Part shown: one piece after another, positions 24,558 through 32,826 of the stretch | Numbering within the stretch: the first letter of the stretch is position 1 | How the letters are laid out: each line of letters opens with the position of its first letter | Assembly: GCF_002305875.1 (NCBI RefSeq) | Contig: NZ_CP022098.1 | Span: forward strand, 3,348,001 to 3,412,000 | DNA length: 64,000 nucleotides | Direction of reading: 5' to 3' | From: Cystobacter fuscus | GTDB lineage: Bacteria; Myxococcota; Myxococcia; Myxococcales; Myxococcaceae | Translations under genes and position numbers: made by a program | Notes under the pieces: generated by a model | What the model saw: only the letters and a program-made list of their open reading frames with translations | The model's database searches: none | What the model was told of the DNA's origin: nothing

Positions 24558-27044
24558 ATGACGACGATCCCCCTGCGAATGACGACTTCCCAGGCTCCGG
24601 CCGAAGCACCCACGCCCCCGCGAGCCACGGCCCACCCCTCCCTCTGGCCCCAGGCGCGCAGTCCCGAGGCCCTGACCGACGCCCAGACCGAGGCGCGCAT
24701 CGAGTCCCTGCTGGCCCGGCTCAGTCTCGAGGAGAAGGTCGGCCAGGTGATCCAGGCCGACATCGGCTCGATCAAGGCGGAGGACCTGCGGACCTATCCG
24801 CTGGGTTCCATCCTCGCGGGCGGCAACTCCGGCCCGAACAACGACGATCGCGCCCCCGCCGCCGAGTGGCTGAAACTCTCTCGTGACTTCCGCGCGATCT
24901 CGCTCGAGGAGCGCCCGGGCCACACGCCCATTCCCGTCATCTTCGGTGTGGACGCCGTGCACGGGAACAACAACATCCCCGGTGCCACCATCTTTCCGCA
25001 CAACATCGCCCTGGGCGCGATGCGAGCTCCGGAGCTGATCCGGCGCATCGGCGAGATCACCGCGCTGGAGAGCGCCGTCACCGGCATCGACTGGACGTTC
25101 GGCCCCACGTTGGCCGTGCCTCGCGATGATCGTTGGGGCCGCACCTACGAGGGCTATTCCGAGGACCCCGAGTTGGTGGCGAGCTACGCGGGCCCGATGA
25201 CGCTGGGGCTCCAGGGCGAGCTCCGTCCGGGTCAGCCGCTGGCGCAGGGCCGCATCGCCGGCTCGGCCAAGCACTTCCTCGCCGACGGTGGCACCACGGG
25301 AGGCAGGGACCAGGGCGACGCGGAGCTCAGTGAGGAGGAACTCGTGCGCCTCCACGCCGCGGGTTATCCCCCGACCATCAACGCCGGCATCCTGTCGGTG
25401 ATGGCCTCCTTCTCCAGCTGGAACGGGGTCAAGCACACCGGCAACAAGACGCTGCTGACGGATGTGCTGAAGGGCCGCATGGGCTTCAATGGCTTCGTCG
25501 TGGGTGACTGGAACGCCCACGGCCAGCTGCCTGGCGCCACCAACGAGAACTGCCCGCAGGCGCTCATCGCCGGGCTCGACATGTACATGGCCCCCGACAG
25601 TTGGAAGGGGCTGTTCCACAACACGCTCGCCCAGGCGCGCGCCGGAGAGATCCCCCTGGCGCGCCTGGAGGATGCCGTGCGCCGCATCCTCCGCGCCAAG
25701 TTCAAGGCCGGGCTGTTCCACACGGAGCGCCCGCTGGAGGGCCGGTTCGAACTGCTCGGCGCCCCCGAGCACCGGGCCGTTGCTCGCGAGGCCGTGGCCA
25801 GATCGCTCGTCCTGTTGAAGAACGAGGGTGTGCTGCCCATCAAGTCGACCGCCCGCGTCCTCGTGGCGGGGGATGCCGCCGACGACATCGGCAAGCAGTG
25901 CGGAGGTTGGACCCTGAGCTGGCAGGGCACGGGCAACACGAACAATGACTTCCCGAACGCGCATTCCATCTACGCGGGCATCCGCGACGCGGTGGCGGCC
26001 GGTGGCGGCAGCGCCGAGCTGAGCGTGGACGGCTCGTTCACGAAGCGGCCGGATGTGGCCATCGTGGTCTTCGGCGAGAACCCCTACGCCGAATTCCAGG
26101 GCGACATCGCCACGGTCGAGTACCAGCCGGGGAACAAGAGCGACCTGGCCCTGCTCAGGAAGCTCAAGGCCCAGGGCATCCCCGTGGTGTCCGTGTTCCT
26201 GTCGGGACGGCCGCTGTGGGTGAATCCGGAGATCAACGCCTCGGATGCCTTCGTGGCCGCGTGGCTGCCCGGCACCCAGGGCGAGGGCGTGGCGGATGTC
26301 TTGATGGGCGACGCGAACGGCAAGCCCCGGCGCGACTTCACCGGCAAGCTGTCCTTCTCCTGGCCCAGGAAGGCCATGCAGACGTCGGTGAACCGGGGCG
26401 ACGCGAACTACGAGCCGCAGTTCCCCTACGGCCATGGACTCTCCTACGCCCAGCCCGCCCGGGTGGAGATGCTGTCGGAGGATCCGGGACCGACGGTCGC
26501 CGCCACCAGCACGGATCTGTTCTTCGGCTCGGGCAAGGTGGCCGAGCCCTGGTCGCTGGTGCTGTCGGACACGGGCGGCTCGAGCCCCGCGTTGAAGGCC
26601 AACGGAGAGAGCCCCCACCGCGTGCTCTCGGTCCGGGTGGTGGACGCGGGGGCCCAGGAGAATGGCCGCACCCTGACCTGGTCGGGGACACAGCAGGCCA
26701 CCGTGGCCATCATCGGTCCGGCCGTGGACCTCAGCCGTCAGACCACGGGCGACATGGCGGTCGCCTTCCGTTACCGCCTCGACCGCGCACCGGTGGCACC
26801 GGTGAAGCTGATGCTGACGAGTGGCGAGCGTCCGGCCTCGCTCGACATCACGCGGCTGCTGACGACCCTGGGCTCGGCGACGGAGTTCCGCATGCTCAAG
26901 GTGAAGCTCAGCAGCTTCCGCGACGCGGGCGCGAACATGTCGTCGGTGACGTCTCCGCTCGCCCTGACGACTTCGGGGGCGTTGACCCTGACCGTCACCG
27001 ACCTGCGCCTGGCCACCAACGACGGCGACGCGGTCAGCCCCTGA
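24558..27044 (+). CDS. glycoside hydrolase family 3 beta-glucosidase with ExoP-type C-terminus
   Basis: 828 residues from ATG 24558, six bases after GAGG; ATG 24546 lies on top of that site. Domains: GH3 N-terminal barrel about 40-390 (LSLEEKVGQVIQADIG; GVDAVHGNNN; nucleophile D317 in GFVVGDWNAHG), GH3 C-terminal sandwich about 400-620 (SLVLLKNEGVLPI; AWLPGTQGEGVADVL; FPYGHGLSY), then a galactose-binding-like domain of the ExoP_C type (about 640-828). This matches periplasmic exo-1,4-beta-glucosidases. No convincing signal peptide is seen at either start, so location is uncertain. A strong terminator lies about 80 bases beyond the stop. It closes the hydrolase island. Confidence 0.9.
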   Translation: MTTIPLRMTTSQAPAEAPTPPRATAHPSLWPQARSPEALTDAQTEARIESLLARLSLEEKVGQVIQADIGSIKAEDLRTYPLGSILAGGNSGPNNDDRAPAAEWLKLSRDFRAISLEERPGHTPIPVIFGVDAVHGNNNIPGATIFPHNIALGAMRAPELIRRIGEITALESAVTGIDWTFGPTLAVPRDDRWGRTYEGYSEDPELVASYAGPMTLGLQGELRPGQPLAQGRIAGSAKHFLADGGTTGGRDQGDAELSEEELVRLHAAGYPPTINAGILSVMASFSSWNGVKHTGNKTLLTDVLKGRMGFNGFVVGDWNAHGQLPGATNENCPQALIAGLDMYMAPDSWKGLFHNTLAQARAGEIPLARLEDAVRRILRAKFKAGLFHTERPLEGRFELLGAPEHRAVAREAVARSLVLLKNEGVLPIKSTARVLVAGDAADDIGKQCGGWTLSWQGTGNTNNDFPNAHSIYAGIRDAVAAGGGSAELSVDGSFTKRPDVAIVVFGENPYAEFQGDIATVEYQPGNKSDLALLRKLKAQGIPVVSVFLSGRPLWVNPEINASDAFVAAWLPGTQGEGVADVLMGDANGKPRRDFTGKLSFSWPRKAMQTSVNRGDANYEPQFPYGHGLSYAQPARVEMLSEDPGPTVAATSTDLFFGSGKVAEPWSLVLSDTGGSSPALKANGESPHRVLSVRVVDAGAQENGRTLTWSGTQQATVAIIGPAVDLSRQTTGDMAVAFRYRLDRAPVAPVKLMLTSGERPASLDITRLLTTLGSATEFRMLKVKLSSFRDAGANMSSVTSPLALTTSGALTLTVTDLRLATNDGDAVSP

Positions 27045-27063
27045 GGTCCGCCGCCTGAGTGGC

Positions 27064-27148
27064 GGTGGATGGGCCCCGGTTGCACCCCTGGCTGTCGGGG
27101 TGCATCCACCGTCATGTCAACGGGCACCGGCTCCGCCACCGGTGCCCG
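27064..27148 (+). terminator. two hairpins, the second with T-run, after GH3
   Basis: Hairpin 1: GGTGGA (27064-27069) and TGCACCCC (27081-27088) with GGGGTGCATCCACC (27097-27110). Hairpin 2: CGGGCACCGG (27121-27130), loop 8, CCGGTGCCCG (27139-27148), then ATTTTCTT. The second is a textbook intrinsic terminator for the plus-strand GH3 gene, placed before the convergent CAP gene. Confidence 0.8.
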
Positions 27149-27158
27149 ATTTTCTTCG

Positions 27159-28199
27159 CTAGGGGCAGTTCACCGGCTGCACGGTGTAGCGGATGGGGTT
27201 GGTCAGTCCCGGCGCGGTGATGGTCACCTCATAGGTATGGCCCGCCTGGGTGGTCCAGCCCTGTGGGTTGAAGCGGATGGCGTAGGCGGAGCCGTAGTTG
27301 GCGAGCAACTGCGTCACGGTGACCGGAGCGGGCTGCCCGTTGTCCGTGACCGTGACCTGCGCGCTCCCGAGGTTGTAGCTGGACGCGTAGGTCTGTACGG
27401 ACCACCCGGTGACATCGACCGAGGTCTTCCCCGGGATGTGGATGGCTCCGAGGGGGACGGGGCCCGGCGGTGGCCACGCGGTCCAGGCGCGGTTGGCGGT
27501 CCCGCTGCCGCCAATGACCCAGTGGCAGGAGCCTCCTGTCGTTCCTCCGATTCCCACCGCTCCGAGCTGATTGGAGAGGAACCAGCGGCGGTGGCCGAGC
27601 GTGGTCGCGTTGCCGGAGTCCGACATGTACAGGTCGATGCATCCCACGGCCCGGCCCGAGCAGATGTTGCTCTTGCCAGCAGCCTCCGCGCCACCGGAGG
27701 AGTAGCAGCTCCAGCTGGAGGGCGGGCTGTGATTCAGGCTGTTGTTGGCGTCCATCATGAGCGCGCACTCCTGGGCCTTCTGATTGCGCGCCGCATCGGT
27801 GCTCACCGCGGGCAGCTCGGCGAGGAAGCGGTAGAGGTTGATGAGTCGCAGCGAGTTGGCGCGGGCGTTCGCCCCCAGGTCGCCCGCGATGCACCCGTTC
27901 ACGGCTCCGCTCCAGCTGCCTTCGGAGAGGTCCGCGCGGTCACACTTCCAGCGCAGGCACACCTGGGTGGCGCGATCGCCGGTGATATTCGAGCAGGAGG
28001 GAGTCCCCGCATCCGGAACCTCCGAGCCCGGCCCCGCATCTGGAAGCTCTGTGCCTGGCCCTCCATCGCCGGGTGCGTTGATTTCGCCGCCCACCTTGTC
28101 GTCATCACGGACGTCCCCCACGCAGGCGGATGCCTGCACCGCGGCGGCGACGACGAGGCACGACATTCGGAACGAGCCCAGGCTTGGGAGGTAGCGCAT
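27159..28199 (-). CDS. CAP/SCP-domain secreted protein
   Basis: 346 residues from ATG 28199; the longer frame upstream is not coding-like. The N-terminus is a signal peptide ending ASAC (possible lipobox), then an Asp/Gly/Pro linker of about 45 residues. The CAP (PR-1/antigen 5) signature is visible: LRLINLYRFLAELPAVS, QECALMMDANNSLNHSPP (the CAP His), GRAVGCIDLYMSDSG, TLGHRRWFLS. A C-terminal beta region (residues about 255-346) may be a separate Ig-like domain. CAP proteins are stable extracellular proteins with varied lipid-binding or lytic roles. A partial REP arm lies just upstream (28228). Confidence 0.8.
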   Translation of the reverse strand: MRYLPSLGSFRMSCLVVAAAVQASACVGDVRDDDKVGGEINAPGDGGPGTELPDAGPGSEVPDAGTPSCSNITGDRATQVCLRWKCDRADLSEGSWSGAVNGCIAGDLGANARANSLRLINLYRFLAELPAVSTDAARNQKAQECALMMDANNSLNHSPPSSWSCYSSGGAEAAGKSNICSGRAVGCIDLYMSDSGNATTLGHRRWFLSNQLGAVGIGGTTGGSCHWVIGGSGTANRAWTAWPPPGPVPLGAIHIPGKTSVDVTGWSVQTYASSYNLGSAQVTVTDNGQPAPVTVTQLLANYGSAYAIRFNPQGWTTQAGHTYEVTITAPGLTNPIRYTVQPVNCP

Positions 28200-28227
28200 G
28201 GAGTCAGGATATTCGAGTCGAGCTTCC

Positions 28228-28277
28228 CTACGAGTCGTCTGATACACCCTGGCTGGCTGGCTGATACACCCTGGCTG
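28228..28277. repeat. isolated REP right arm plus 17-bp duplication
   Basis: CTACGAGTCGTCTGA (28228-28242) is identical to the right arm of REP cluster B. It merges into CTGATACACCCTGGCTG, which occurs twice (28239-28255 and 28261-28277). It sits 29 bases upstream of the CAP gene start, where it may affect its promoter. Confidence 0.75.
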
Positions 28278-28341
28278 CCTTTTTCTGCTCCAGTCCCTTG
28301 GCGTCTTGCCGCGGCGCGGTGCGGGTGGGTAGGTTCGCCCC

Positions 28342-29082
28342 GTGCGACTCGAGACAACGCTCGTGGGCAACGGCCCCCGCCGCATCGGCCTGGTACATGG
28401 ACTCGGGGTCGACTCGTCCACCTGGGAGCCCTTCATCGAGCAGCTCCGCGCGGCGGGCGAGGTGACGGTTTTCGCGCCCGATCTGCGGGGCCATGGCCGC
28501 AGTCCGCGGTCGGACTCGTGGGGGCTCGCCGAGTTCGCCGACGATCTCGTCGAAACCCTCCCGCATGACCTCGACGTCGTCGTGGGACACTCGCTCGGAG
28601 GCGCGGTGCTCGCGGCCGCGGTGGAGCGGTTGCGGCCCGGCCACGCGGTGTATCTGGATCCGGGCTTCCAACTGGGCCTGCCGACCTCCGGGCTCTGGGG
28701 CCGGCTGTTCTGGGCGGCTCCGGCCCTGACACTCGGTGTCGCCGCCCTCATCACCGCGCGCTCGAACGCGGCGGCGCGCAAGGGCTACCCGGAGCGCACG
28801 CAGCGCCTCATCGCGGACGCGACAGCGCGCTTCGACAAGCGGATGGCGACGAGCGTCTTCCGGGACATCGCCTTCCACCCGGTGGTCGCCGCCAGGCCCC
28901 TCGTGCCCTCCACTGTCGTGCTCTCCGCGGACAGCAAGGCCGTGTTGCCGGAGGCGCTTGCCACGGCACTGACGGGGTTCGGGTGGGATGTGCGCAGGCT
29001 GCCCCACCTGCGCCACGACATGCAGCTGCAGGATCCGGCGGCGACGTTCGCGCTCCTGCGGGACGTGCTGCTCGGCGAGTGA
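28342..29082 (+). CDS. alpha/beta-fold hydrolase
   Basis: 246 residues from GTG 28342. Canonical features: LVHGLGVDSSTWEPF (oxyanion region), DLRGHGRSPRSDS, nucleophile elbow VVGHSLGGAV, histidine in PHLRHDMQLQDP. The acid is likely in VVLSADSKAVL. A short hydrophobic run ALTLGVAALI lies in the cap. Cytoplasmic, esterase or C-C hydrolase-like; substrate unknown. Divergent from the CAP gene, with the REP arm in the 142-base gap between them. Confidence 0.85.
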   Translation: MRLETTLVGNGPRRIGLVHGLGVDSSTWEPFIEQLRAAGEVTVFAPDLRGHGRSPRSDSWGLAEFADDLVETLPHDLDVVVGHSLGGAVLAAAVERLRPGHAVYLDPGFQLGLPTSGLWGRLFWAAPALTLGVAALITARSNAAARKGYPERTQRLIADATARFDKRMATSVFRDIAFHPVVAARPLVPSTVVLSADSKAVLPEALATALTGFGWDVRRLPHLRHDMQLQDPAATFALLRDVLLGE

Positions 29083-29098
29083 GTTCTGAGCCGGCCCT

Positions 29099-29287
29099 TC
29101 ACGGTGGCGGCTTCGCTTCCCGTCGCCTCCACTTGACGCCGTGGCTCAACTCATGGGCGAGCACGTCGACCGGGTTCAGGGACTTGTTGTGGTTGGGATT
29201 GCGCGGGAGGCTTCCGATGGACATGGGTTCCACTCCACCGGACTGTGTCGAGGAATCCTTTGACACCTTCTTGGGGGCGTAGAACAT
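29099..29287 (-). pseudogene. 62-codon relic with HExxH metallopeptidase motif and embedded REP core
   Basis: Minus-strand frame starts MFYAPKKVSKDSS, where the REP core is read as codons, then continues VEPMSIGSLPRNPN and VDVLAHELSHGVKWRRREA. HELSH is a zinc-peptidase HExxH motif in the usual hydrophobic-helix context. No upstream domain or third ligand is present. It overlaps the next plus-strand gene start by two bases. Probably the remains of a metallopeptidase or toxin-like gene cut at a REP; a real small ORF is less likely. Confidence 0.3.
29253..29266 (-). repeat. single inverted REP core
   Basis: GAATCCTTTGACAC, the reverse complement of GTGTCAAAGGATTC, one mismatch from the cluster A/B core. 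It lies 19 bases before the ATG at 29286. Confidence 0.75.
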
Positions 29288-30578
29288 GGGCGCCATGCCA
29301 TTCGTCCTGCCCTCGTTGCTGTGGACGCTCCTGGGCGTCGCGCCCACGGCATCCGATCCGCTGTGCACCGGACGCGCGCCCTGCCAGGTCGTCGAAACAC
29401 TCCATGGAGGCACGGATGCCCGGGGCCAGCCCCTGCGCGTGGTGCGCCTGGACCTCGGGTGGTTCTCCTCCGACGATGCCCCCGAGGAGAAGGGCCGCAA
29501 GTTCGGCGCGGGTCGCCGGGCCAAGGGCAGCCTCGTGGAGGATGACTGCGCGGCCTCCGAGTGGTGGTTGGTCTCGCCGGACACCTCCCAGCTCCTGCTC
29601 TCGGTGTGCAACGACGGCTACGGCAGCGCGCAGAAGGGCGAGGACGTGGTGAAGGTGAAGAACGGCCTGTTCTCCCACGTGCAGTCGGGGGGGGACAGTC
29701 AGCGCTGGCTGCACACCCGCGTGTGGCGGTTGTCGCCGCTGGAGCGGGTGCGCGAGGGGCACGTGAACTTCCTCATGGGCCAGGACGACGTGGAGGATCG
29801 GACCGCGTGGGACTTCAGCACGCTCCAGGGCAGCCGGTTCCTCGGGCCGGACACCTGCCAGGATGGCCCGTTCGCGCCCAGCAAGCGCACGTTGCCCTAT
29901 CTGCCCCGGGTGTCCATGGACGCGGCCTACGTGGACGAGGGGTGGAAGCGGGTGGGGCTGGGCTCTTGTGCGTTGCAGGCGAAGAACGTGACGCTCGGCA
30001 AGCTCAATGGCGCGCGGGATGCTTCGCTCAAGGCACTGCTGGTGGCGCCAGGCACGTTGATCCTCGAGGTGCGCGACAACCTGTGGGTGGGCACGGACGG
30101 CAAGACGTGGCGCGAGGATGACCACCTGGAACTGTGGCTGGGCGCGAAATCCCCGGAGGAGCTGACGGGGTGTGGCAAGCCCGAGGCCGATGAGCGGCTG
30201 GTGCAGTGGGGCATCGGCATCACCACGGGACTGGTGTTCCCGGGGTATGGGCCACCGCGTGGAGAACTGGGAGTGGAGCGGGTGGAGTTGCGCGGGAAGT
30301 CCGGTGAACTCGAGGGCTACCGGCTCAAGCTGACGCTGCCCGGGCGCTTCGCGGGCATCAGCATCGCCTATAACGACAGCGACGAGAGCGGGAAGCCGCC
30401 GGTGCGAACGCTGGCCACCAGTCCGTTGAAGTTCTCGCGGCCGGAGACGCTCAACATCGTGCGAGACGTGCCGCGTGCGGAGGGCACCTGCGTGGTGCGG
30501 GGTCATGAGTTGGAGGTGGTCGTCACGCCCCCTCGGCTCGAGGGGCTGGAGGTCGCCGTGCTCCCCTCGGGTCCGTGA
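29286..30578 (+). CDS. secreted protein of unknown function, possible carbohydrate-binding C-terminus
   Basis: 430 residues from ATG 29286; ATG 29295 is an in-frame alternative. Begins with a short signal peptide (FVLPSLLWTLLGVAPTAS). The middle (SQLLLSVCNDGYGSAQKGED, VEDRTAWDFSTLQGSRFLG) is unfamiliar. Residues about 250-390 contain LILEVRDNLWVGTD and REDDHLELWLG, a pattern seen in CBM9/DOMON-like sandwiches; this is tentative. Several cysteines suggest a periplasmic or extracellular location. The gene converges with the HAD gene seven bases away. Confidence 0.7.
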   Translation: MGAMPFVLPSLLWTLLGVAPTASDPLCTGRAPCQVVETLHGGTDARGQPLRVVRLDLGWFSSDDAPEEKGRKFGAGRRAKGSLVEDDCAASEWWLVSPDTSQLLLSVCNDGYGSAQKGEDVVKVKNGLFSHVQSGGDSQRWLHTRVWRLSPLERVREGHVNFLMGQDDVEDRTAWDFSTLQGSRFLGPDTCQDGPFAPSKRTLPYLPRVSMDAAYVDEGWKRVGLGSCALQAKNVTLGKLNGARDASLKALLVAPGTLILEVRDNLWVGTDGKTWREDDHLELWLGAKSPEELTGCGKPEADERLVQWGIGITTGLVFPGYGPPRGELGVERVELRGKSGELEGYRLKLTLPGRFAGISIAYNDSDESGKPPVRTLATSPLKFSRPETLNIVRDVPRAEGTCVVRGHELEVVVTPPRLEGLEVAVLPSGP

Positions 30579-30585
30579 TTGGATT

Positions 30586-31248
30586 TCATGAAGGAAGGCA
30601 CATGCCGCGCGTCTCGATCCATCGCAGGAACTTCGTCAGGTCCTCCACATGGAACGACGCGGATTCCGCGGCCTGCTTCCGCCCCCGCAGGATTTGTACG
30701 GTCGGTATTCCCAGTTTGTTCCCAGCGTCTATCTCCGAATGGGGGTTGTCTCCCAGTACGACGACCTCCGCTGGTCTCAATTGATAGGTCTCGAGGAGCT
30801 CGCGGAAGATCGCCTGCTTCCCTCTGCGCCCGGGTTCATCGAGGGCATCGACGATGATGCGGTCGAAGTAATGAGCAATCCCAAGACACTCGATCTTGCT
30901 CTCTTGCAGTCGCCGGAATCCCGTCGTGACGAGGAAGCGCCATCCGGGAATCTGCCCAATCACTTGGATATCGGGATAGGGTATCAGCTCACAGCTCAGG
31001 CGGAATCCCGTGAACAGACCTCCGACCCTGGCCTGGACTTCCGTTGACAGACCATGGCGCCTGGCGATCTCGTCGAGAGGACGCTCCCGTAGCATGTTCA
31101 GGATATTGGCGACCTGAGCTGCCTTCAACTCACCGCAACCCTCGAGAACTTCCCGCAGCGCGGTGAGCATCGGTCTGGACACTTCTTCGGGAACGCTCCG
31201 CGTCGGAAACAGTGTATCGTCCAGGTCATAGATCACTGCTTTCAACAT
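30586..31248 (-). CDS. HAD-superfamily hydrolase (phosphatase)
   Basis: 220 residues from ATG 31248. Motif I is IYDLDDTLFP (nucleophile Asp in residues 8-12), motif II VTTGFRRL, motif III lysine in KQAIFRELL, motif IV VVLGDNPHSEIDAG. The helical cap after motif I marks subfamily IA. Such proteins are cytoplasmic phosphatases acting on small phosphometabolites. Base composition (about 60% GC by eye) is lower than in most neighbours, hinting at acquisition. Substrate unknown. Confidence 0.85.
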   Translation of the reverse strand: MLKAVIYDLDDTLFPTRSVPEEVSRPMLTALREVLEGCGELKAAQVANILNMLRERPLDEIARRHGLSTEVQARVGGLFTGFRLSCELIPYPDIQVIGQIPGWRFLVTTGFRRLQESKIECLGIAHYFDRIIVDALDEPGRRGKQAIFRELLETYQLRPAEVVVLGDNPHSEIDAGNKLGIPTVQILRGRKQAAESASFHVEDLTKFLRWIETRGMCLPS

Positions 31249-31301
31249 GGGGTCGGTTCCGCTCTTCTTGACGAGTGAGCTGGGCGGACGTGAGCGCGGG
31301 A

Positions 31302-31802
31302 CTACCCGGCCTGCGAGCACCCATTCAAATCCACGTCGCTGTACACGCCCTTGTTGAACATATAGGCTTCAATGAAGTCATGGTGACGGCTCACGATCCG
31401 GTTGATGTACAATTCGAGTCCCTCGGACGGCGTCCCCTTGACACCCAGGGCCACGGCTTCGAAGGAGAAGTCACCGGTTCGTGGACTGTTCACCACGGAA
31501 ACCAGCCCATAGGTGAAGTGACAACCCCCCACGACATTCGACCCAGACACGCGCACACGCGAGCCATCCGGACACGCCGCGGGCAGGTATCCCGCTGCGA
31601 GCAAATCCGTCAGATTGACCGCGTAGGCATTGTTCTGCGCCAGGATGGACTGTTGCTTCTCGACCAGCGCTTTCAACTCATGAATGGCTTCGCATTCGAG
31701 GCTCCCGCTGTTGACCGGTTGGTTCTCCGCCAGCGCGGGGAGCGCCCACGAGAAGGACAACCCGACGACCACGGAGAACGAGCGCATTGTACGACGTCGC
31801 AT
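31302..31802 (-). CDS. secreted pilin-like protein
   Basis: 166 residues, ATG 31802 (MRRRTMRSF; Met at 31787 possible). A Sec signal peptide (VVVGLSFSWALPALA) rather than a type IV prepilin leader. The mature part recalls the globular part of type IV pilins: a helix (LKALVEKQQSILAQNNAYAV), then NLTDLLAAGYLP and a beta sheet (CHFTYGLVSVVNSPRTGDFSFEAVALG). Two cysteines near residue 85 and one at the C-terminus may pair. Function unknown. Probably co-oriented with the DUF2381 gene 100 bases upstream. GC content is lower than average. Confidence 0.6.
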   Translation of the reverse strand: MRRRTMRSFSVVVGLSFSWALPALAENQPVNSGSLECEAIHELKALVEKQQSILAQNNAYAVNLTDLLAAGYLPAACPDGSRVRVSGSNVVGGCHFTYGLVSVVNSPRTGDFSFEAVALGVKGTPSEGLELYINRIVSRHHDFIEAYMFNKGVYSDVDLNGCSQAG

Positions 31803-31902
31803 GGAATTCCTCTCTTTTTGCTCTCGAGCGTATTACTGCCATCCCCACGACGTCGCCATCCCCCAATCGTGCGATGCCACTCTCCCCCAATCGAGGGAGG
31901 AG

Positions 31903-32802
31903 TCAGGGCAGGGGAATGTTCTCCATGGTGATGGAGCGCGGTCCTTCTTCGTTCAGCGTCAGTGTCAGTGCCTCGAGCGGAGTTCCCGGTGCGGCCCTGG
32001 CCTCGACGAAGATGGCCCTCGTCACTCCGGGGTAGATGGCCTGCGGGGGGCCAAAGCGGATACCTTCCAACCGCTGTCCCTGGTTCGCCACCAACATGGC
32101 CTTCTCCACCTTCCAGGGGGCGGTTCCGCTGTTCTTGACGGAGACCTGCACGGCCACGCTGTTGAATGAGCGGAACACCGTCCCATCCAGGATGGTGAGG
32201 GAGTTCTCCACGTTCCACGACACATTCACGCTCAATACCCTCGAGACGATCCCCTGGCGACCCAGTTCTCCGTTGAGGAAGACCCTCAACAGTCCGCCAG
32301 GTGCGTTCAACTGGCCGTGCAGGGACTGGTTCTCTTCACCCAGGCGCTGATTCTTCGCCCGTTCCTCCTCGATTTCCTGCCAGAGCGAGGCCCGGGAGCG
32401 ACCGTCATGGAAGACATCGACCTGGTGGGTCACCTGACCTGGATGCGCGACCAGCATGAAGGTCACCCCCTGCTCGGGCGGCTCCCTCTCGAAGCGCACC
32501 GAGAGTCTCAGCCGTTCCCCGGGAGCCAGATCCGGTGGTGACACGAAGCTGATGCTGTCCCGTCCCCGGAGCACCCTGCCGAAACGCACTTCCTCTTCCA
32601 GGTCGACCGAAGCCGGTTGATCAAAGACAAATCCCGTCAGGCTGCCGGGAGCGATACAGATCTCCTGGACTCCCGCGGCGGCCCGTGCGGATAGATCAAT
32701 GCGTTGTCTGTCCACACAGGATGGCCGGGGAGCCGGCATCGGCTCGGGAGTCGCTTGCCTCAGCACCAGGGTCAATAGAAGATACAGGGGGGCGGGGTGC
32801 AT
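31903..32802 (-). CDS. DUF2381-family (TIGR02268-like) secreted protein
   Basis: 299 residues, ATG 32802. Signal peptide (PLYLLLTLVLRQATPEP). The order VQEICIAPGSLTGFVFDQPA, EVRFGRVLRGRDSISF, PPDLAPGERLRLSVRF, a coiled stretch (EEERAKNQRLGEENQSLHGQ), then a beta-rich end with WKVEKAMLV and LEALTLTLNEEG, is the pattern of the Myxococcus paralogous family TIGR02268/DUF2381. These periplasmic proteins commonly sit beside Ser/Thr kinase genes, as here (24-base gap to the kinase stop). Function unknown; probably the extracytoplasmic partner of a kinase system. Confidence 0.75.
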   Translation of the reverse strand: MHPAPLYLLLTLVLRQATPEPMPAPRPSCVDRQRIDLSARAAAGVQEICIAPGSLTGFVFDQPASVDLEEEVRFGRVLRGRDSISFVSPPDLAPGERLRLSVRFEREPPEQGVTFMLVAHPGQVTHQVDVFHDGRSRASLWQEIEEERAKNQRLGEENQSLHGQLNAPGGLLRVFLNGELGRQGIVSRVLSVNVSWNVENSLTILDGTVFRSFNSVAVQVSVKNSGTAPWKVEKAMLVANQGQRLEGIRFGPPQAIYPGVTRAIFVEARAAPGTPLEALTLTLNEEGPRSITMENIPLP

Positions 32803-32826
32803 GGAAGACGAAACTCCAGGAGGCTG

